Assembly: GCA_047619485.1 (NCBI GenBank)
Contig: JBLHKE010000400.1
Span: 1 to 7,175 of the forward strand
Direction of reading: 5' to 3'
Source of the DNA: JBLHKE01 sp047619485
Lineage (GTDB): Bacteria; Verrucomicrobiota; Verrucomicrobiia; Verrucomicrobiales; DEV007
Length of the DNA: 7,175 nt
In this document: one piece after another, positions 6,475 to 7,175 of the stretch
Layout: each line of letters begins with the position of its first letter
Numbering within the stretch: position 1 is the stretch's first letter
The notes under the pieces: model-generated
The model's database searches: none
Told to the model about the DNA's origin: nothing
Seen by the model: the letters and a program-made list of their open reading frames with translations, nothing else
Position numbers and translations under genes: made by a program

Positions 6475-7175
6475 CCGCTCGGATTGCACGCGCCCTATTT
6501 TTCCCAAGAGACGACGGGGATCGACTACGAGCCTAGCCGGTATCTCAAACTTCTCGAACCTCACAAGAACAAATTCACGATGCTCTCAGACATGTCGCAC
6601 CACTATCCCGGTGGACATGGGACCGGGGTCGGACTGCTCACCGGTGTCCGGCCGGAACACATGCGCCAGAGAGATATTCGCAACTCGATCTCGCTAGATC
6701 AGGAAGTCGCGGCGCAGCTCCAGTCGCCGACGCGACTCCAGAGCCTAACACTGGGAAAAACCGGCTTGTCTTGGAATCGCCGCGGAGTGGTGGTCCCCGC
6801 GGAGTCAAGCGCCGTGCGAATTTTCAAGCAACTGTTCATCACCGGTTCCCCGGATCAAATCGCGAGAGAGATCTCTCGCATCAAGAACGGACATAGTATT
6901 TTGGACGGTGTGCGTGATCAGGCTAAGAGCCTTGCGCTAAAACTCGGTGGGGCAGACCGGGACTGGATCGATCTGATGCTGAACTCAATCCGAGAGGCTG
7001 AGCAACAGTTGCAACAGGAAGAAGCATGGGCGCTAAAGCCAAAGCCGGAGGTCGAGGTGAAACCATTCACCGACGATTACCATGGAGAAAAGCTGGTCCA
7101 GAGAGAACGCCAGTGGTTCGATCTGGTACATCTGGCGCTCCAGACGGACAGTAGCCGCGTGATCACGCTGAACAT
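6475..7175 (+). pseudogene. DUF1552 family protein, 5'-truncated, continues past the right edge
   Basis: From PLGLHAPYF onward the frame is open to the window end (about 233 codons) and reads as a well-conserved DUF1552 protein. It shows GIDYEPSRYLKLLEPHKNKF, SHHYPGGHGTGVGLLTGVRP, SISLDQEVAAQL, LQSLTLG and the closing QWFDLVHLALQTDSSRVITL, equivalent to residues 268-286 of the intact DUF1552 neighbour. The first 50 or so residues expected, including the twin-arginine signal, are missing. They are replaced by DUF1592-derived sequence in another frame, and an in-frame TGA lies at 6427-6429. The first internal ATG is at 6580, already inside the domain. No stop or frameshift is visible in the 700 bases seen, so the remaining body is well preserved and the deletion may be recent. 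An unexported product from an internal start cannot be excluded, but loss of function is more likely. Confidence 0.82.

Noticed and set aside
6374..6697. Plus-strand open frame of 107 codons as a small gene
   Set aside because: Only its first third is family sequence (DUF1588 start). After about 6470 it is an out-of-frame reading of the DUF1552 fragment, so the frame is a by-product of the deletion junction.

Overview
The window comes from a bacterium of the Planctomycetes-Verrucomicrobia group. Every recognisable gene belongs to the exported diheme cytochrome-like DUF1592 families or to the DUF1552 family, and both are strongly expanded in that group. Genus cannot be read from the sequence. 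Verrucomicrobiota is a slight preference only, from the moderate GC and the absence of clear Shine-Dalgarno sites.

Layout, left to right. (1) Positions 1-1748, minus strand: a DUF1592-family diheme protein. Its reading frame is open for 582 codons and runs off the left edge, so its C-terminus lies outside. (2) Positions 1749-1961: a 213-bp spacer with a possible dispersed repeat and one weak inverted repeat. (3) Positions 1962-4430, minus strand: a complete 822-residue DUF1592-family protein with the full domain series. (4) Positions 4431-5702, minus strand: a complete 423-residue Tat-exported DUF1552 protein. Its stop codon is directly followed by the start codon of the 822-residue gene, so the two form a tight transcriptional pair read right to left. 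(5) Positions 5703-5796: a short divergent junction. (6) Positions 5797-7175, plus strand: the remains of another DUF1592-DUF1552 pair. It is broken by a 5' truncation, an in-frame TAG and two deletion junctions. The second junction fuses the middle of the DUF1592 gene to the early part of the DUF1552 gene, whose frame is then open to the right edge.

The picture is a local cluster of three divergent DUF1592 paralogues and two DUF1552 paralogues, with one cassette decaying. The DUF1592 proteins carry Sec-type signal peptides and two CxxCH heme motifs, at the N-terminus and in DUF1588. The DUF1552 protein carries a twin-arginine signal. They probably act together in the periplasm or on the outside of the cell, possibly in a redox step linked to breakdown of complex organic matter. 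Their biochemical activity is not established and nothing in the sequence identifies a substrate. No RNA genes, CRISPR arrays, transposases or phage genes were seen.
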